In this document: positions 7,629 to 16,839 of the stretch, piece by piece
Position numbering within the stretch: the stretch's first letter is position 1
Layout: each line of letters starts with the position of its first letter
Source: an uncultured Clostridia bacterium
GTDB lineage: Bacteria; Bacillota; Clostridia; Christensenellales; Pumilibacteraceae
Length of the DNA: 56,107 bases
Assembly (NCBI GenBank): GCA_944362615.1
Contig: CALVTM010000022.1
Span: 1 to 56,107, forward strand
Direction: 5' to 3'
Made by a program: the position numbers and the translations under genes
Notes under the pieces: model-generated
What the model was told of the DNA's origin: nothing
Database searches by the model: none
Seen by the model: the letters and a program-made list of their open reading frames with translations, nothing else

Positions 7629-7659
7629 AATGCGCTTGGTATATAGGCGCATTTTTTTT
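7629..7659 (+). terminator. Terminator after the recombinase gene
   Basis: AATGCGC pairs with GCGCATT across an 11-base loop, followed by a run of T. Confidence 0.75.
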
Positions 7660-7676
7660 ATCGGATTAATTAATTT

Positions 7677-7690
7677 AGAACATATGATTG
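7677..7690 (+). promoter_or_regulatory. Candidate LexA (SOS) box
   Basis: AGAACATATGATTG matches the Firmicutes-type palindrome CGAACATATGTTCG at 11 of 14 positions. It overlaps the -35 box of the lexA promoter, the expected place for autorepression. Confidence 0.5.
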
Positions 7691-7716
7691 ACAAATATGC
7701 CGAAAAAATATATAAT
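7688..7716 (+). promoter_or_regulatory. lexA promoter
   Basis: TTGACA (7688-7693), 17 bases, TATAAT (7711-7716). The predicted transcript begins near 7723 and carries a good GAGGAGG before the ATG at 7745, so an upstream ATG at 7697 cannot be the start. Confidence 0.75.
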
Positions 7717-7744
7717 AATAAAAAATGCTGAGGAGGATAACGCT

Positions 7745-8374
7745 ATGGCAGAGACGCTTAAGGGCACGACTAAGAAAGTTTATGATTATATTGTCGAATA
7801 TTCGAATGAGCACGGATATCAGCCGTCGCTGCGTGAAATAGCGGATGTGACCGGCATAAAATCCGCGTCTACTATTTTTTATCATATAGAAAAACTTGAA
7901 AAAAGCGGACTTGTTAAAAAAAGCGCGGCAAAAAACCGTGCTATCGAACTTACGGCTCGAAGCCACAAAGATGAATTTGCTAATAAAAGTTCTGCTGAGA
8001 CCTCAAATATACCAGTGCTAGGAAAAGTTGCTGCCGGGCAGCCCGTGCTTGCGGTGGAAAATATTTCAGATACGATAATTGTTTCAAATGATTTATTTCA
8101 TGGAAGTTCACTGTTTTTTCTTAAGGTCAAAGGCGACAGCATGATAAATGCGGGAATTTTTGAAGGTGATCTGATAGCGGTAAATAAGCAAGAGAGCGCA
8201 AACAATGGTGATATAGTCGTCGCAATGTTGGATGATGAAGTAACTGTAAAGAGATTTTACCGTGAAACCGATTATATAAGGCTGCAACCGGAAAATGATA
8301 AATATGAACCGATAAAAAGTGCAAATATTTCGGTCATAGGTAAAGTTGTAGGTCTTATAAGGAGTGTGATTTGA
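7745..8374 (+). CDS. lexA: LexA repressor
   Basis: LexA represses the SOS regulon and cleaves itself when RecA filaments form. From the ATG at 7745 (preceded by GGAGG) the protein is 209 residues, normal for LexA. The winged HTH spans about residues 1-70 (GYQPSLREIADVTGIKSASTI). The cleavage site is Ala-Gly in KVAAGQP. The serine peptidase dyad is Ser in KGDSMINAGI and Lys in VTVKRFY. An upstream in-frame ATG would overlap the promoter and is rejected. Its stop overlaps the TTG start of the next gene. Confidence 0.95.
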   Translation: MAETLKGTTKKVYDYIVEYSNEHGYQPSLREIADVTGIKSASTIFYHIEKLEKSGLVKKSAAKNRAIELTARSHKDEFANKSSAETSNIPVLGKVAAGQPVLAVENISDTIIVSNDLFHGSSLFFLKVKGDSMINAGIFEGDLIAVNKQESANNGDIVVAMLDDEVTVKRFYRETDYIRLQPENDKYEPIKSANISVIGKVVGLIRSVI

Positions 8375-8673
8375 TAAATATAACCTATCTGCGTGAAGGC
8401 AGCGATACAACTTTATATCTTAAGGACCGTGTGATTTATGGAAAATACGTTTCCGCCGATTGGGGCGTTATTACCATGATTGACAATCAAATCGCATATT
8501 CAGACGGTAAACGCATGGAAAATTCCGAGAAAGAATACATAAACATTGCCGATGTTATAGCTGTCGGCAATACGGGAACTCGTTGTCAGCGTGCTCGGAA
8601 TGAATTGTGCTGGGAGCTTGTTTTGCTGGATTATGAAATCAATTCCGAAAACAAATATCAAAAATATAAATAA
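8371..8673 (+). CDS. Small protein coupled to lexA (unknown function)
   Basis: This 100-residue protein starts with TTG (8371-8373), which overlaps the lexA stop as TTGA. An AAGGAG site about ten bases upstream supports that start. It has no cysteine motif, signal or membrane helix; visible stretches are VIYGKYVSADWGVITMID and KEYINIADVIAV, which look like small beta-strand repeats. I recognise no family. Translational coupling to lexA and the shared terminator suggest it is co-expressed with LexA, so it may belong to the SOS response. Confidence 0.65.
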   Translation: MINITYLREGSDTTLYLKDRVIYGKYVSADWGVITMIDNQIAYSDGKRMENSEKEYINIADVIAVGNTGTRCQRARNELCWELVLLDYEINSENKYQKYK

Positions 8674-8693
8674 ACTAAAGTCTTGAGTATAAA

Positions 8694-8730
8694 AATAAGC
8701 CTGCGCTTTAATAAGCGCAGGCTTATTTTT
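8694..8730. terminator. Strong bidirectional terminator
   Basis: AATAAGCCTGCGC pairs perfectly with GCGCAGGCTTATT around an 8-base loop, with A and T runs on both sides. It ends the lexA unit and can also end the miaB operon from the other strand. Confidence 0.88.
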
Positions 8731-8786
8731 AATTCGCGGTCAGTTCTTCCCTGCTGGTTTTAATGTTGTAGTTGTTATTTTATATA

Positions 8787-10004
8787 TTAAATATCCAATG
8801 AGCTGAGGCACCGTTTGAGTGCGATGCGGGCATGCTCATAGGTCATTCCGCCCTGAACGTACAATGAATAAGGCGGACGAACGGGCGCATCTGCGCTTAG
8901 CTCGATTGAAGAGCCTTGAATAAAGCTTCCTGATGCCATAATGACTTCATCGTCATAACCCGGCATTGCCCAAGGATCGGGGCGCGCGTTCGCGTCTATG
9001 GGTGAAGCTGCCTGAACGGCGCGACAGAACGCGAGCATTTTTTCCTTGCAACCGAAATCGACTACCCGGACTATATCTCCTGAGTCATCCGAGGCAGACG
9101 GATATACTTCATATCCGAGTTCTTCAAGTACTTCGGCGAGCAGCAATCCGCCTTTTCGCGCCTGGGCAACTATGTGCGGAGCCAGAAATAATCCCTGAAA
9201 GAAATTGCGATAAGTGTGTTCGTATGAGCCTATCTCCATTCCAACGCCGGGGGCTGTGAGGCGCATGCCTATTTTATCGATAAGATCCTTATCGCCTGCG
9301 ATATAACCGCCTGTAGGGGCTATAGCGCCGCCAGGATTCTTGATGAAAGATCCCATTATTAAATTTGCTCCTACATCGGTGGGCTCTTTTTCCTCGACAA
9401 ATTCGCCATAACAGTTATCCACAGCTATGGGGGCATCTGAATATTGACGTACAAATTTTATTATACTTTCGAGCTCGGCTATTGAATACCCTTTTCTTCT
9501 CTCGTATCCGGGACTGCGCTGAATATAAATGAGCGCATAGTTTTCTGATTTAAGTTTATTTTTAATTGCTTCCTTGTCAAAACCGGACTTGTCCCTTTCG
9601 GTAATGTCGAAAGTTATTCCGAAATCTGCAAGAGACCCTGTACCCGTGCTGAAGATCACGCTTTTTAAAGTGTCATAAGGCATTCCTGATATTGATAAGG
9701 CTTTTTGCTGCGGTCTGAGTATGCCGAATAGTGCACAGGCAATGGTGTGAGTGCCTGAAGCGAAATGCGGTGAAGCAATTGCCGCTTGCGTGTGCATGAC
9801 AGATGCGAAAAGATCTGAAAGCTTTTGTCTGCCCATATCATCATACCCATAGCCGGTGGTCGGTGCAAAATGACCTGCGGATATTCTGCAGTCTATAAAA
9901 GCGTTCAGTACTTTTTCCTGATTATAAAGAGCTATCTTATCTATCCTATCAAATTTGTCTTTTAATTTTTGTTCTGTTTTTTGTATAAGTGATTCGTAGT
10001 CCAT
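8787..10004 (-). CDS. Methionine gamma-lyase family PLP enzyme (YnbB-like, 'aluminum resistance protein')
   Basis: This is a 405-residue cytoplasmic fold-type I PLP enzyme. The likely PLP lysine is in GSFIKNPGGAIAPTGGYIAG (about residue 218-238). The cofactor aspartate region AVDNCYGEFVEE is about 25 residues before it, and ASPHFASGTHTIACAL near 77 is the family's N-terminal signature. Proteins of this type are annotated as methionine gamma-lyase family or aluminium-resistance proteins; the real substrate is unclear. It is the last gene of the miaB-mutS-mutL-miaA operon. Bacillus ynbB also lies near this region, in my recollection close to hflX and glnR. Confidence 0.85.
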   Translation of the reverse strand: MDYESLIQKTEQKLKDKFDRIDKIALYNQEKVLNAFIDCRISAGHFAPTTGYGYDDMGRQKLSDLFASVMHTQAAIASPHFASGTHTIACALFGILRPQQKALSISGMPYDTLKSVIFSTGTGSLADFGITFDITERDKSGFDKEAIKNKLKSENYALIYIQRSPGYERRKGYSIAELESIIKFVRQYSDAPIAVDNCYGEFVEEKEPTDVGANLIMGSFIKNPGGAIAPTGGYIAGDKDLIDKIGMRLTAPGVGMEIGSYEHTYRNFFQGLFLAPHIVAQARKGGLLLAEVLEELGYEVYPSASDDSGDIVRVVDFGCKEKMLAFCRAVQAASPIDANARPDPWAMPGYDDEVIMASGSFIQGSSIELSADAPVRPPYSLYVQGGMTYEHARIALKRCLSSLDI

Positions 10005-10014
10005 GATACTTCCG

Positions 10015-10950
10015 TCAATTTGTTTTACTCATAAATTCTGCGATTTTTTTATCGGCTTCAGTTCTGTCCCAATTATATAAAATCGTTTTGTTATCCCACT
10101 GCAACCATCTGAAAAATGTTTGCTGCTTTTTTATAAGCTTATGGTATGCCATCAGCATATCTGCTTTTATCTCTTCGTCGCTCTTATTACACAGTAAGCC
10201 GTTAACTATTTCTTTGTAACCTACCGTTTCCATGCAGCGACAGTTAAAGTACCTCTCAAGCCCCTTTACTTCATTTATTATTCCGGCTTCAAACATTCCG
10301 TTTATGCGCTTTTCGGCATACTCGTCCAGTTTGTTTCTGTCTGCATCCATTATAATGAGAACAGCGTCGTAAGCATTGTGATATACGCTTGCGGATTCGT
10401 CGTTATCACAAGTCGGAGAAAGATATAGTTCAAGTTGTCTGATTATGCGGACTTTGTCATTTGGGTGCAGTGTTGTGTCTTTATTGATCCTTGTCAGCAT
10501 ATCGAAAAGATAGTTTTTTCCGTATTTTGCTTCAAGACCTTCCAGCCGCAATCTGAGTGTATGATTCGGTCCTGAACCTCCGCAGTTGAATCCATGGATC
10601 AAAGCATTTATATAAAATCCCGTGCCTCCGACGATAATCGGTATTTTTCCGCGTGATATTATGTCTGTAATAGTACGTTTTGCATCTTTTATGTATAATG
10701 CAACAGAGTAAGAATTATCTTCAGGATCAAGAAAATCCATAAGATGATGCGGTACTCCGCGCATTTCTTCTTTAGTCAGCTTACCGGATCCGATATCCAA
10801 TTTTCGATAAAGCTGAACTGAATCGGCGCTTATCACTTCTCCGTTATATTTCAATGCTATATCAACGGCATAATCGGATTTTTTTACGCACGTAGGACCG
10901 CCTATTACAATAATGCGCTCTTTATTTTTTATACTATCCTTTTGAACCAC
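10015..10950 (-). CDS. miaA: tRNA dimethylallyltransferase with altered P-loop
   Basis: MiaA adds a dimethylallyl group to A37 of tRNAs that read UNN codons; MiaB then adds methylthio. The 311-residue protein has SADSVQLYRKLDIGSGK, HHLMDFLDP, IIVGGTGFYINALIHG and the C-terminal tRNA-binding region, all family features. The nucleotide loop reads GPTCVKKS (18-25), where GPTxxGKS/T is normal, so Lys replaces the last glycine. The GTG start overlaps the end of mutL by 22 bases. Its operon partner miaB acts directly after it in the same pathway. Confidence 0.93.
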   Translation of the reverse strand: MVQKDSIKNKERIIVIGGPTCVKKSDYAVDIALKYNGEVISADSVQLYRKLDIGSGKLTKEEMRGVPHHLMDFLDPEDNSYSVALYIKDAKRTITDIISRGKIPIIVGGTGFYINALIHGFNCGGSGPNHTLRLRLEGLEAKYGKNYLFDMLTRINKDTTLHPNDKVRIIRQLELYLSPTCDNDESASVYHNAYDAVLIIMDADRNKLDEYAEKRINGMFEAGIINEVKGLERYFNCRCMETVGYKEIVNGLLCNKSDEEIKADMLMAYHKLIKKQQTFFRWLQWDNKTILYNWDRTEADKKIAEFMSKTN

Positions 10951-12914
10951 TTTTCAATCTCCGTCTTTTTGAGCTTAACTGCAATAGGTCTGCCATGTGG
11001 GCAAAAGAGATCTATATGTTTTTCTTTGATATCCCGAATAAGTAGTTTCGCATCATCGTCGGTTATATCCATCTCCCCTTTTATAGCAGCTTTGCACGCA
11101 CTTTGCATAAGACTGTTTTTGATAAATGGCAGTTTTCCGAATCTGTCACGTTTAAGCAGATCGATCAATTCGTACACAAAGCCGGACATATCTATGTCGC
11201 ACAATATCATCGGAACAGCGGATAATGAATAAGTATTGCCTGAAAGTTTATTAAGCTCAAATCCTACAGACTTGATTTCATCAAGGTGACTGTCTATAAG
11301 TTCCGCTTCGTTATGATCAACATCGAATACGTAAGGAATAAGGAGATCCTGGATCGTATTTTTTCCGGATTCTACCGATTCTGCCAGCTCATCGTATAAC
11401 AATTTTTCATGTGCGGCGTGCTGGTCTATAACAATAATTTCTTCATGATTTTCTATTATCAGATATGTATTGAAAATTTTCCCGCAGTATCTGTAATCGG
11501 ATATATCAGCTTGATCGGATATCGATATTCCGGAACCGTCAGCTATAATATCCTTGAAAATAGAATACTGAGATGCTTGATTGCTTTGTGGTTTTAATAC
11601 ATGGTTCTCAGCGGTTTGTTGCACAGCTTGATGCTTGGCTTGAGACGTTTCTCCGAATATTTTCGGATCATAATCTTTTGTCCGTTCTTTTTCATAACTT
11701 CGGCTGAAGTCATTTTCAGACTGTGTATGTCTGATGGATATGCCGGATTGTCCGTAGCTGGGTTTACTTTCAGTCCGGTTAATGTTGAACGTGTTATCAA
11801 AAGGTATTTCGCCGCGTAATTCAAGGCTTCCCCTGTCTTCACTTTCGTCTGAGGACAATATTAACACATCTGTTTTGTTTTCGGTGTTTATAGCGCCGCT
11901 TTTTTCAAGCTCTATTTGTTTGGGCTCATGAGTCGCTTTTGCAAGATCATTGGAAATAGCTTTAGACAGCATTCTTTTTATTCTGTCTAAATCAATAAAT
12001 TTAACTTCCATCTTGCTTGGATGCACATTGATGTCTACCATATCAGCAGGCACATTGATGAATATTACATACGCGGGATATTGTCTCGTCATCAAAACGT
12101 GTGAAAAACAGTTGTATATCCAGAAAGATATATCCTGATTTATAACATATCTGCCGTTGACTATCAATGTCTGGTAAGAGCGGTTGTGTTTTGTATATGC
12201 GGGTTTACTTACATATCCGTATATTTCAAGTCCGGGTATTTCTTCGTGAATGTAGTCATATTCAGTTAATATTTCGGGTCCGATTGCAGAGTATGCTGCT
12301 TCTTCAAGTCCCCTTCCTTCTGAACGATAAATTTCTTTGTCTGATATGGTCAAGGATATTGCAACATTATAATTAGCAAGAATAAATTTTTGTACCAAAG
12401 TGGAAATTTCACCCTCTTCGCTTCGGTTTGAACGTAAAAATTTAAGTCGTGCAGGTACGTTTTCGAAAAGGTCAGAAACGATAACGGTTGTACCGAAAGG
12501 AGCTCCGGCTGAAGTGAAATCTAAAATTTTTCCGTTTTCAATAACAATTTTATTGCCGGTTTCCGCATCTTTTATTCTGCTTATCATTATGACTTTTGCC
12601 ACTGACGCTATACTTGGTAACGCTTCACCTCGAAATCCGAGCGTGTTTATGGCATCAAGATCACAAAGGTCTTTGATTTTGCTTGTTGCATGCGGCAAGA
12701 AAGCGGTTTTAATGTCTTCACCATCAATTCCGCATCCGTTATCAGATACTTTAATATATCTTCCGCCGTTTTTAACTGTGATATCTATATTCGTTGCGCC
12801 GCTGTCTATACTGTTTTCGATCAGTTCTTTAACGACTGACGCCGGACGGTCTACAACTTCACCAGCGGCGATCCGGTTAAAGACAGAGCTGTCAAGTACG
12901 TTTATTTTACTCAT
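10929..12914 (-). CDS. mutL: DNA mismatch repair protein MutL
   Basis: MutL links MutS mismatch recognition to strand removal. The 661-residue protein has the GHKL ATPase boxes ELIENSIDSGA, DNGCGI and GFRGEALPS in the first 110 residues and the conserved HPSKMEVKF near 310. A polar, poorly conserved linker (about 340-460) follows. The C-terminal domain has DQHAAHEKLLYDE, matching the metal-dependent endonuclease motif of MutL in bacteria lacking MutH, and CPHGRP near the end. The start overlaps mutS by four bases (ATGA). Confidence 0.96.
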   Translation of the reverse strand: MSKINVLDSSVFNRIAAGEVVDRPASVVKELIENSIDSGATNIDITVKNGGRYIKVSDNGCGIDGEDIKTAFLPHATSKIKDLCDLDAINTLGFRGEALPSIASVAKVIMISRIKDAETGNKIVIENGKILDFTSAGAPFGTTVIVSDLFENVPARLKFLRSNRSEEGEISTLVQKFILANYNVAISLTISDKEIYRSEGRGLEEAAYSAIGPEILTEYDYIHEEIPGLEIYGYVSKPAYTKHNRSYQTLIVNGRYVINQDISFWIYNCFSHVLMTRQYPAYVIFINVPADMVDINVHPSKMEVKFIDLDRIKRMLSKAISNDLAKATHEPKQIELEKSGAINTENKTDVLILSSDESEDRGSLELRGEIPFDNTFNINRTESKPSYGQSGISIRHTQSENDFSRSYEKERTKDYDPKIFGETSQAKHQAVQQTAENHVLKPQSNQASQYSIFKDIIADGSGISISDQADISDYRYCGKIFNTYLIIENHEEIIVIDQHAAHEKLLYDELAESVESGKNTIQDLLIPYVFDVDHNEAELIDSHLDEIKSVGFELNKLSGNTYSLSAVPMILCDIDMSGFVYELIDLLKRDRFGKLPFIKNSLMQSACKAAIKGEMDITDDDAKLLIRDIKEKHIDLFCPHGRPIAVKLKKTEIEKWFKRIV

Positions 12915-15472
12915 GATTCTGTTGCCTTTTCTTTAAGATCCGCTAAAATATCGTAAGCGTTTCTGGGGCTTATTTCATCCATATCCAAATCGCGCAAAAT
13001 TTTTATTATTTCACCGGAACCGTTTGTATTGAAAATAGATAGTTGCTGATAAGGGTTATTATTTTGCCTGGTGATATTTAACTTTTCCAGTTGTTTAAGG
13101 TGTTGTTTCGCGGAGTCAATAACTTCTTTAGGCAGTCCTGACAATCCTGCTACTTCAATACCGAAACTGCGGTTTGCGTTACCTCTTAAAAGCTTACGCA
13201 TAAAGACAATGCTGCCGCCGAGCTCCTTTACCGTCATTTTATAATTTTTGACTCCTTCTATTGTTCCTTCTATGTCAGTAAGTTCATGGTAATGTGTTGA
13301 GAAGAGTGTTTTTGCTTTGAATTTTTCAGAGAGATATTCTACTATTGCCCAAGCTATGCTGAGGCCGTCATATGTTGCGGTGCCGCGTCCTACTTCATCG
13401 AGAAGTATCAGGCTTCTGTCAGTTGCGTTATTGAGGATATACGAAACTTCGCTCATTTCTACCATAAAGGTGCTGCGTCCGGTGTGAAGGTCATCGCTTG
13501 CACCTACGCGAGTGAAAATTCTGTCAGTAATACACAGTTCTGCGCTGTCGGCCGGAACGAAAAATCCTGCCTGGGCAAGAATGACGATTAATGCAACCTG
13601 TCGCATATACACGCTTTTTCCTGCCATATTCGGTCCGGTAATTATTATTGTACGGCTGTCGCTGTCATTAATAAAAGTGTCGTTCGGTACGAACGGTTCG
13701 GAACTTATGCGTTCTACGGTAAGATGTCTTCCCTCTTTTATTTTGATTTCGTGAGAAGATGCGGAAACTACCGGTCGCACATATTTATACTTTGCGGAAA
13801 CTTCAGCATTAGAACAGATCACATCCGCTTCGGCAATAAGCTTTGCTGTCGCGAGCAGTCTGTCGCAATGAAGAGCAAGTTTTTTTATGAGTTCTCCGTA
13901 TAATTTTGCTTCAAGAGCGAGGGCTTTTTCTTCGGCATGAAGGATCTTATCTTCTAACGTCTTTAGTTCTTCCGTTATATATCGTTCGGAATTAGCGACA
14001 GTCTGCTTGCGCACATAGTCGTATGGCACGTTTGCTGTCTGAGCCTTAGGTACTTCTATGTAATAACCGAAAACGCTGTTGTAACCCACACGCAGATTTT
14101 TGATCCCCGTACGTTCTTTTTGTTCCGCTTCAAGTTTGGCAAGAAGAGACTTTGAATCTTTTGAAATAGACCTGTACTCATCAAGCTCTGAATTATAGCC
14201 GTCTCGTATTACGCCGCCATCGCGTAAAAGCGCGGGCGGTTCATCGGTAAGGGCTGAATTTATTAATGCAGACAAATCGTGCATGGTATCCAATGATGAT
14301 GAAATGGACGATAAAATGCGCGACTTACATTTCAGAAGGGCATTTTTCAGAGGCACGATATTGTTGATTGACGCAGCAAGCACAACACATTCTTTAGGTG
14401 TTATGCTGCCGTATGCGATACGTGTAGAAATTCGTTCAATATCGGATATTCCGTACAGTGCATCTGATATGCTGCTGCGTAATGGTTTTGATTTTACCAG
14501 TTCTTCTACACCGTCCAGCCTGTAATTTATTACTTCTTCGTCGGCGGAGGGGGCTGCAATGCGTTTGCCCAGTAAACGTGAGCCCATTCCCGTGTTTGTT
14601 TTATTTATTGCGGCATATACTGAGCCATGTTTTTTACCGCTTGCCGAGGTTATAAGTTCTAATGTTCTGGCGGCACCGCTGTCAATAAGCATGGTGTCAC
14701 CTTCACTTTTTTCAGGATGAATATAATTTAGTTCCCGCTTTTGTGTCTGTCTTACATAATCAAGAAGAGCGCCGCAAGCTTTTATACATACTTCATCTTC
14801 ATTCAGAATATTTGCGGCATCTTTACACATTTTTGGGATGATGTTTTTTGCCTTTTCAAGATCAAATTCGCTTTCATCCAAGGAACGGAATTCGCAAAGT
14901 CCGCCATACTTGACAGCTGACATATTAAGGCTTTGCGCCTTCATTTCCGGATTACATAATATTTCTGCGGGATTTATCCTGAGAAGCAGGTCGTTCAGTC
15001 TGAGATTGACTTGCGCATCAATGGTGGTTCGATTAAATTCACCGGTAGAAATATCAGCCCAGCAAACGCCGGCTTTTCCGTCCATAAGGTATATTGTGAG
15101 AAGATAATTGTTTGTGTCTATGGAAAGCATATCACTTTCCATTACGGTACCCGGTGTTATTATGCGCACCACTTCACGCGTCGCCAGACCTTTTTGAGGA
15201 ATGTTCATCTGCTCGCAAATAGCTACTTTATGGCCGTTAGCTACAAGTTTTGCTATATAATTATCCACGGAATGGAACGGGACGCCGCACATGGGAGCGC
15301 GTTTCTCTAAGCCGCAGTCCTTACTTGTAAGTACAAGATCAAGTTCTTTGCTTACAAGCTCTGCATCGTCGAAAAACATCTCATAAAAGTCGCCCAGTCT
15401 GAAAAATAAAAGACAACCAGGGTTTTGATCTTTGATTTCCAGATACTGTTTCATCATCGGAGACAGCGCCAT
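12911..15472 (-). CDS. mutS: DNA mismatch repair protein MutS
   Basis: MutS recognises mismatches as a dimer. In 853 residues it has the N-terminal mismatch-binding domain with FRLGDFYEMFFDDA (the conserved Phe-x-Glu wedge), the connector, lever and clamp regions, and a C-terminal ATPase with TGPNMAGKS, DEVGRGTATYDGLS and FSTHYHEL. I choose the ATG at 15472, which follows AAAGGTGG. A TTG two codons earlier (15478) would overlap the miaB stop and is less likely. It is the second gene of the miaB operon, directly before mutL. Confidence 0.96.
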   Translation of the reverse strand: MALSPMMKQYLEIKDQNPGCLLFFRLGDFYEMFFDDAELVSKELDLVLTSKDCGLEKRAPMCGVPFHSVDNYIAKLVANGHKVAICEQMNIPQKGLATREVVRIITPGTVMESDMLSIDTNNYLLTIYLMDGKAGVCWADISTGEFNRTTIDAQVNLRLNDLLLRINPAEILCNPEMKAQSLNMSAVKYGGLCEFRSLDESEFDLEKAKNIIPKMCKDAANILNEDEVCIKACGALLDYVRQTQKRELNYIHPEKSEGDTMLIDSGAARTLELITSASGKKHGSVYAAINKTNTGMGSRLLGKRIAAPSADEEVINYRLDGVEELVKSKPLRSSISDALYGISDIERISTRIAYGSITPKECVVLAASINNIVPLKNALLKCKSRILSSISSSLDTMHDLSALINSALTDEPPALLRDGGVIRDGYNSELDEYRSISKDSKSLLAKLEAEQKERTGIKNLRVGYNSVFGYYIEVPKAQTANVPYDYVRKQTVANSERYITEELKTLEDKILHAEEKALALEAKLYGELIKKLALHCDRLLATAKLIAEADVICSNAEVSAKYKYVRPVVSASSHEIKIKEGRHLTVERISSEPFVPNDTFINDSDSRTIIITGPNMAGKSVYMRQVALIVILAQAGFFVPADSAELCITDRIFTRVGASDDLHTGRSTFMVEMSEVSYILNNATDRSLILLDEVGRGTATYDGLSIAWAIVEYLSEKFKAKTLFSTHYHELTDIEGTIEGVKNYKMTVKELGGSIVFMRKLLRGNANRSFGIEVAGLSGLPKEVIDSAKQHLKQLEKLNITRQNNNPYQQLSIFNTNGSGEIIKILRDLDMDEISPRNAYDILADLKEKATES

Positions 15473-15474
15473 AA

Positions 15475-16770
15475 TCAATCTACCACCTTTCCGTAAAGTT
15501 TGCTGTTTTTGGAAGAAGTAACTTTCACATCAATAAATTTGCCTATTGTGCCGTTATCGAATACTATTACGCGGTCTTCGCTTGTCTTACCCGTATATTT
15601 GTCCCCTTCTTTGCCGTCGCAAAGTACTCTATAGGTATTGCCGATACACTCTGAAGCGTTTTTAGAAGCAATTTCTGCTTGTACTTCTATTAATCTTGTT
15701 ATGCGTTCCTTTTTGATTTCCTCATCTATTTGTCCGTCCATAGTGGCGGCGGGTGTGCCTGTACGTTTGGAATAAATAAAAGTAAAAAGGTTGTTATAAC
15801 GAACGCGTTTTACGGCATTTTCAGTCTGTAAATAATCTTCTTCCGTTTCGGTCGGAAAGCCGACGATAATATCACTTGAAAGTCCCACAGTAGGCATCAG
15901 TGATCTGGCAAGATCGATTTTTCTTAAATAAGAAGCGATGTCATATTTCCGGTTCATTAAAGCAAGTATTCTGTCGCTTCCGCTTTGCAACGGCAGATGA
16001 ATATATTTTGCAAGCTTAGGTCTTTCGGCAATAAGTCGTATCACATCATCCGAAAGATCTTTGGGATGAGAAGTCATGAATTTTATCCAGTAGTCGCCGT
16101 CAATATCGGATAACATATCGAGTAGCTTTAAGAAATTGTTCTCTCCATCGTTGTAGGAATTTACATTTTGTCCGAGAAGAGTGATTTCTTTTGCGCCTTC
16201 ATTGATCAGCAATTTTACTTCATCGTAAATATCCGATGCTTTTCTGCTGCGTTCTCTGCCTTTTACGTACGGAACGATACAGTAAGTGCAGAAATTGTTA
16301 CAGCCGTACATAATATTTACAAAAGTGCTTATTTTGTCCGAACGTTTGGCTATGTTTATTCCTCCGGCAATGGTTTCATCATTTTCAAGGTCGATGATAA
16401 ATTTTTCACCTGCTTGAACACGTTTAACCATATCCGGTATAGATGAAAGTTTATAAGTGCCGGTAATAATATTAATGAACGAACATCTTTTATGTAGTTT
16501 TTCAGCTATCGCCGGCTGTTGTGACATGCAACCGCATACAACTACTATCAGATTGCGTTTCTTTTCTTTGAGTTTTTTTATAATCCCGAGATTGCCTATT
16601 ACTCTTGTTTCGGCGCCTTCTCTTACGCAGCAGGTATTGAAGACGATAATATCCGCATTCTCTACGCTGTCGGCTTGTCCGATCCCATTGAGCTCAAATG
16701 CGGCGTATAATTTTTCAGATTCATGAACATTCATCTGACAACCGTAGGTTTTTATGTACACAAGTTTCAT
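15475..16770 (-). CDS. miaB: tRNA-2-methylthio-N6-dimethylallyladenosine synthase
   Basis: MiaB is a radical SAM methylthiotransferase that completes ms2i6A37 in tRNA. The 431-residue protein has the N-terminal UPF0004 domain, whose three cysteines (GCQMN, NTCCVRE, CGCMSQ) hold one Fe-S cluster. The radical SAM motif CNNFCTYCIVP is near residue 155, and a C-terminal TRAM domain follows (about 365-431). It is the first gene of miaB-mutS-mutL-miaA-ynbB-like. The -10 box TATAAT ends eight bases before the ATG and no ribosome-binding site is visible, so the mRNA may be leaderless or nearly so. Confidence 0.95.
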   Translation of the reverse strand: MKLVYIKTYGCQMNVHESEKLYAAFELNGIGQADSVENADIIVFNTCCVREGAETRVIGNLGIIKKLKEKKRNLIVVVCGCMSQQPAIAEKLHKRCSFINIITGTYKLSSIPDMVKRVQAGEKFIIDLENDETIAGGINIAKRSDKISTFVNIMYGCNNFCTYCIVPYVKGRERSRKASDIYDEVKLLINEGAKEITLLGQNVNSYNDGENNFLKLLDMLSDIDGDYWIKFMTSHPKDLSDDVIRLIAERPKLAKYIHLPLQSGSDRILALMNRKYDIASYLRKIDLARSLMPTVGLSSDIIVGFPTETEEDYLQTENAVKRVRYNNLFTFIYSKRTGTPAATMDGQIDEEIKKERITRLIEVQAEIASKNASECIGNTYRVLCDGKEGDKYTGKTSEDRVIVFDNGTIGKFIDVKVTSSKNSKLYGKVVD

Positions 16771-16778
16771 ATTAATTT

Positions 16779-16807
16779 ATTATAGCAGATTAAAACGATT
16801 TTCGCAA
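16779..16807 (-). promoter_or_regulatory. Promoter of the miaB-mutSL-miaA operon
   Basis: TTGCGA (16802-16807) and TATAAT (16779-16784) are 17 bases apart. Only eight bases lie between the -10 box and the miaB ATG, leaving a leader of about one base. Confidence 0.65.
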
Positions 16808-16839
16808 GTAAACCCGATAACTCTGAATACGTTTTAAGT

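Noticed and set aside
7688..7744. An earlier start for lexA
   Set aside because: The extension overlaps the consensus promoter; GGAGG and LexA length both favour 7745.
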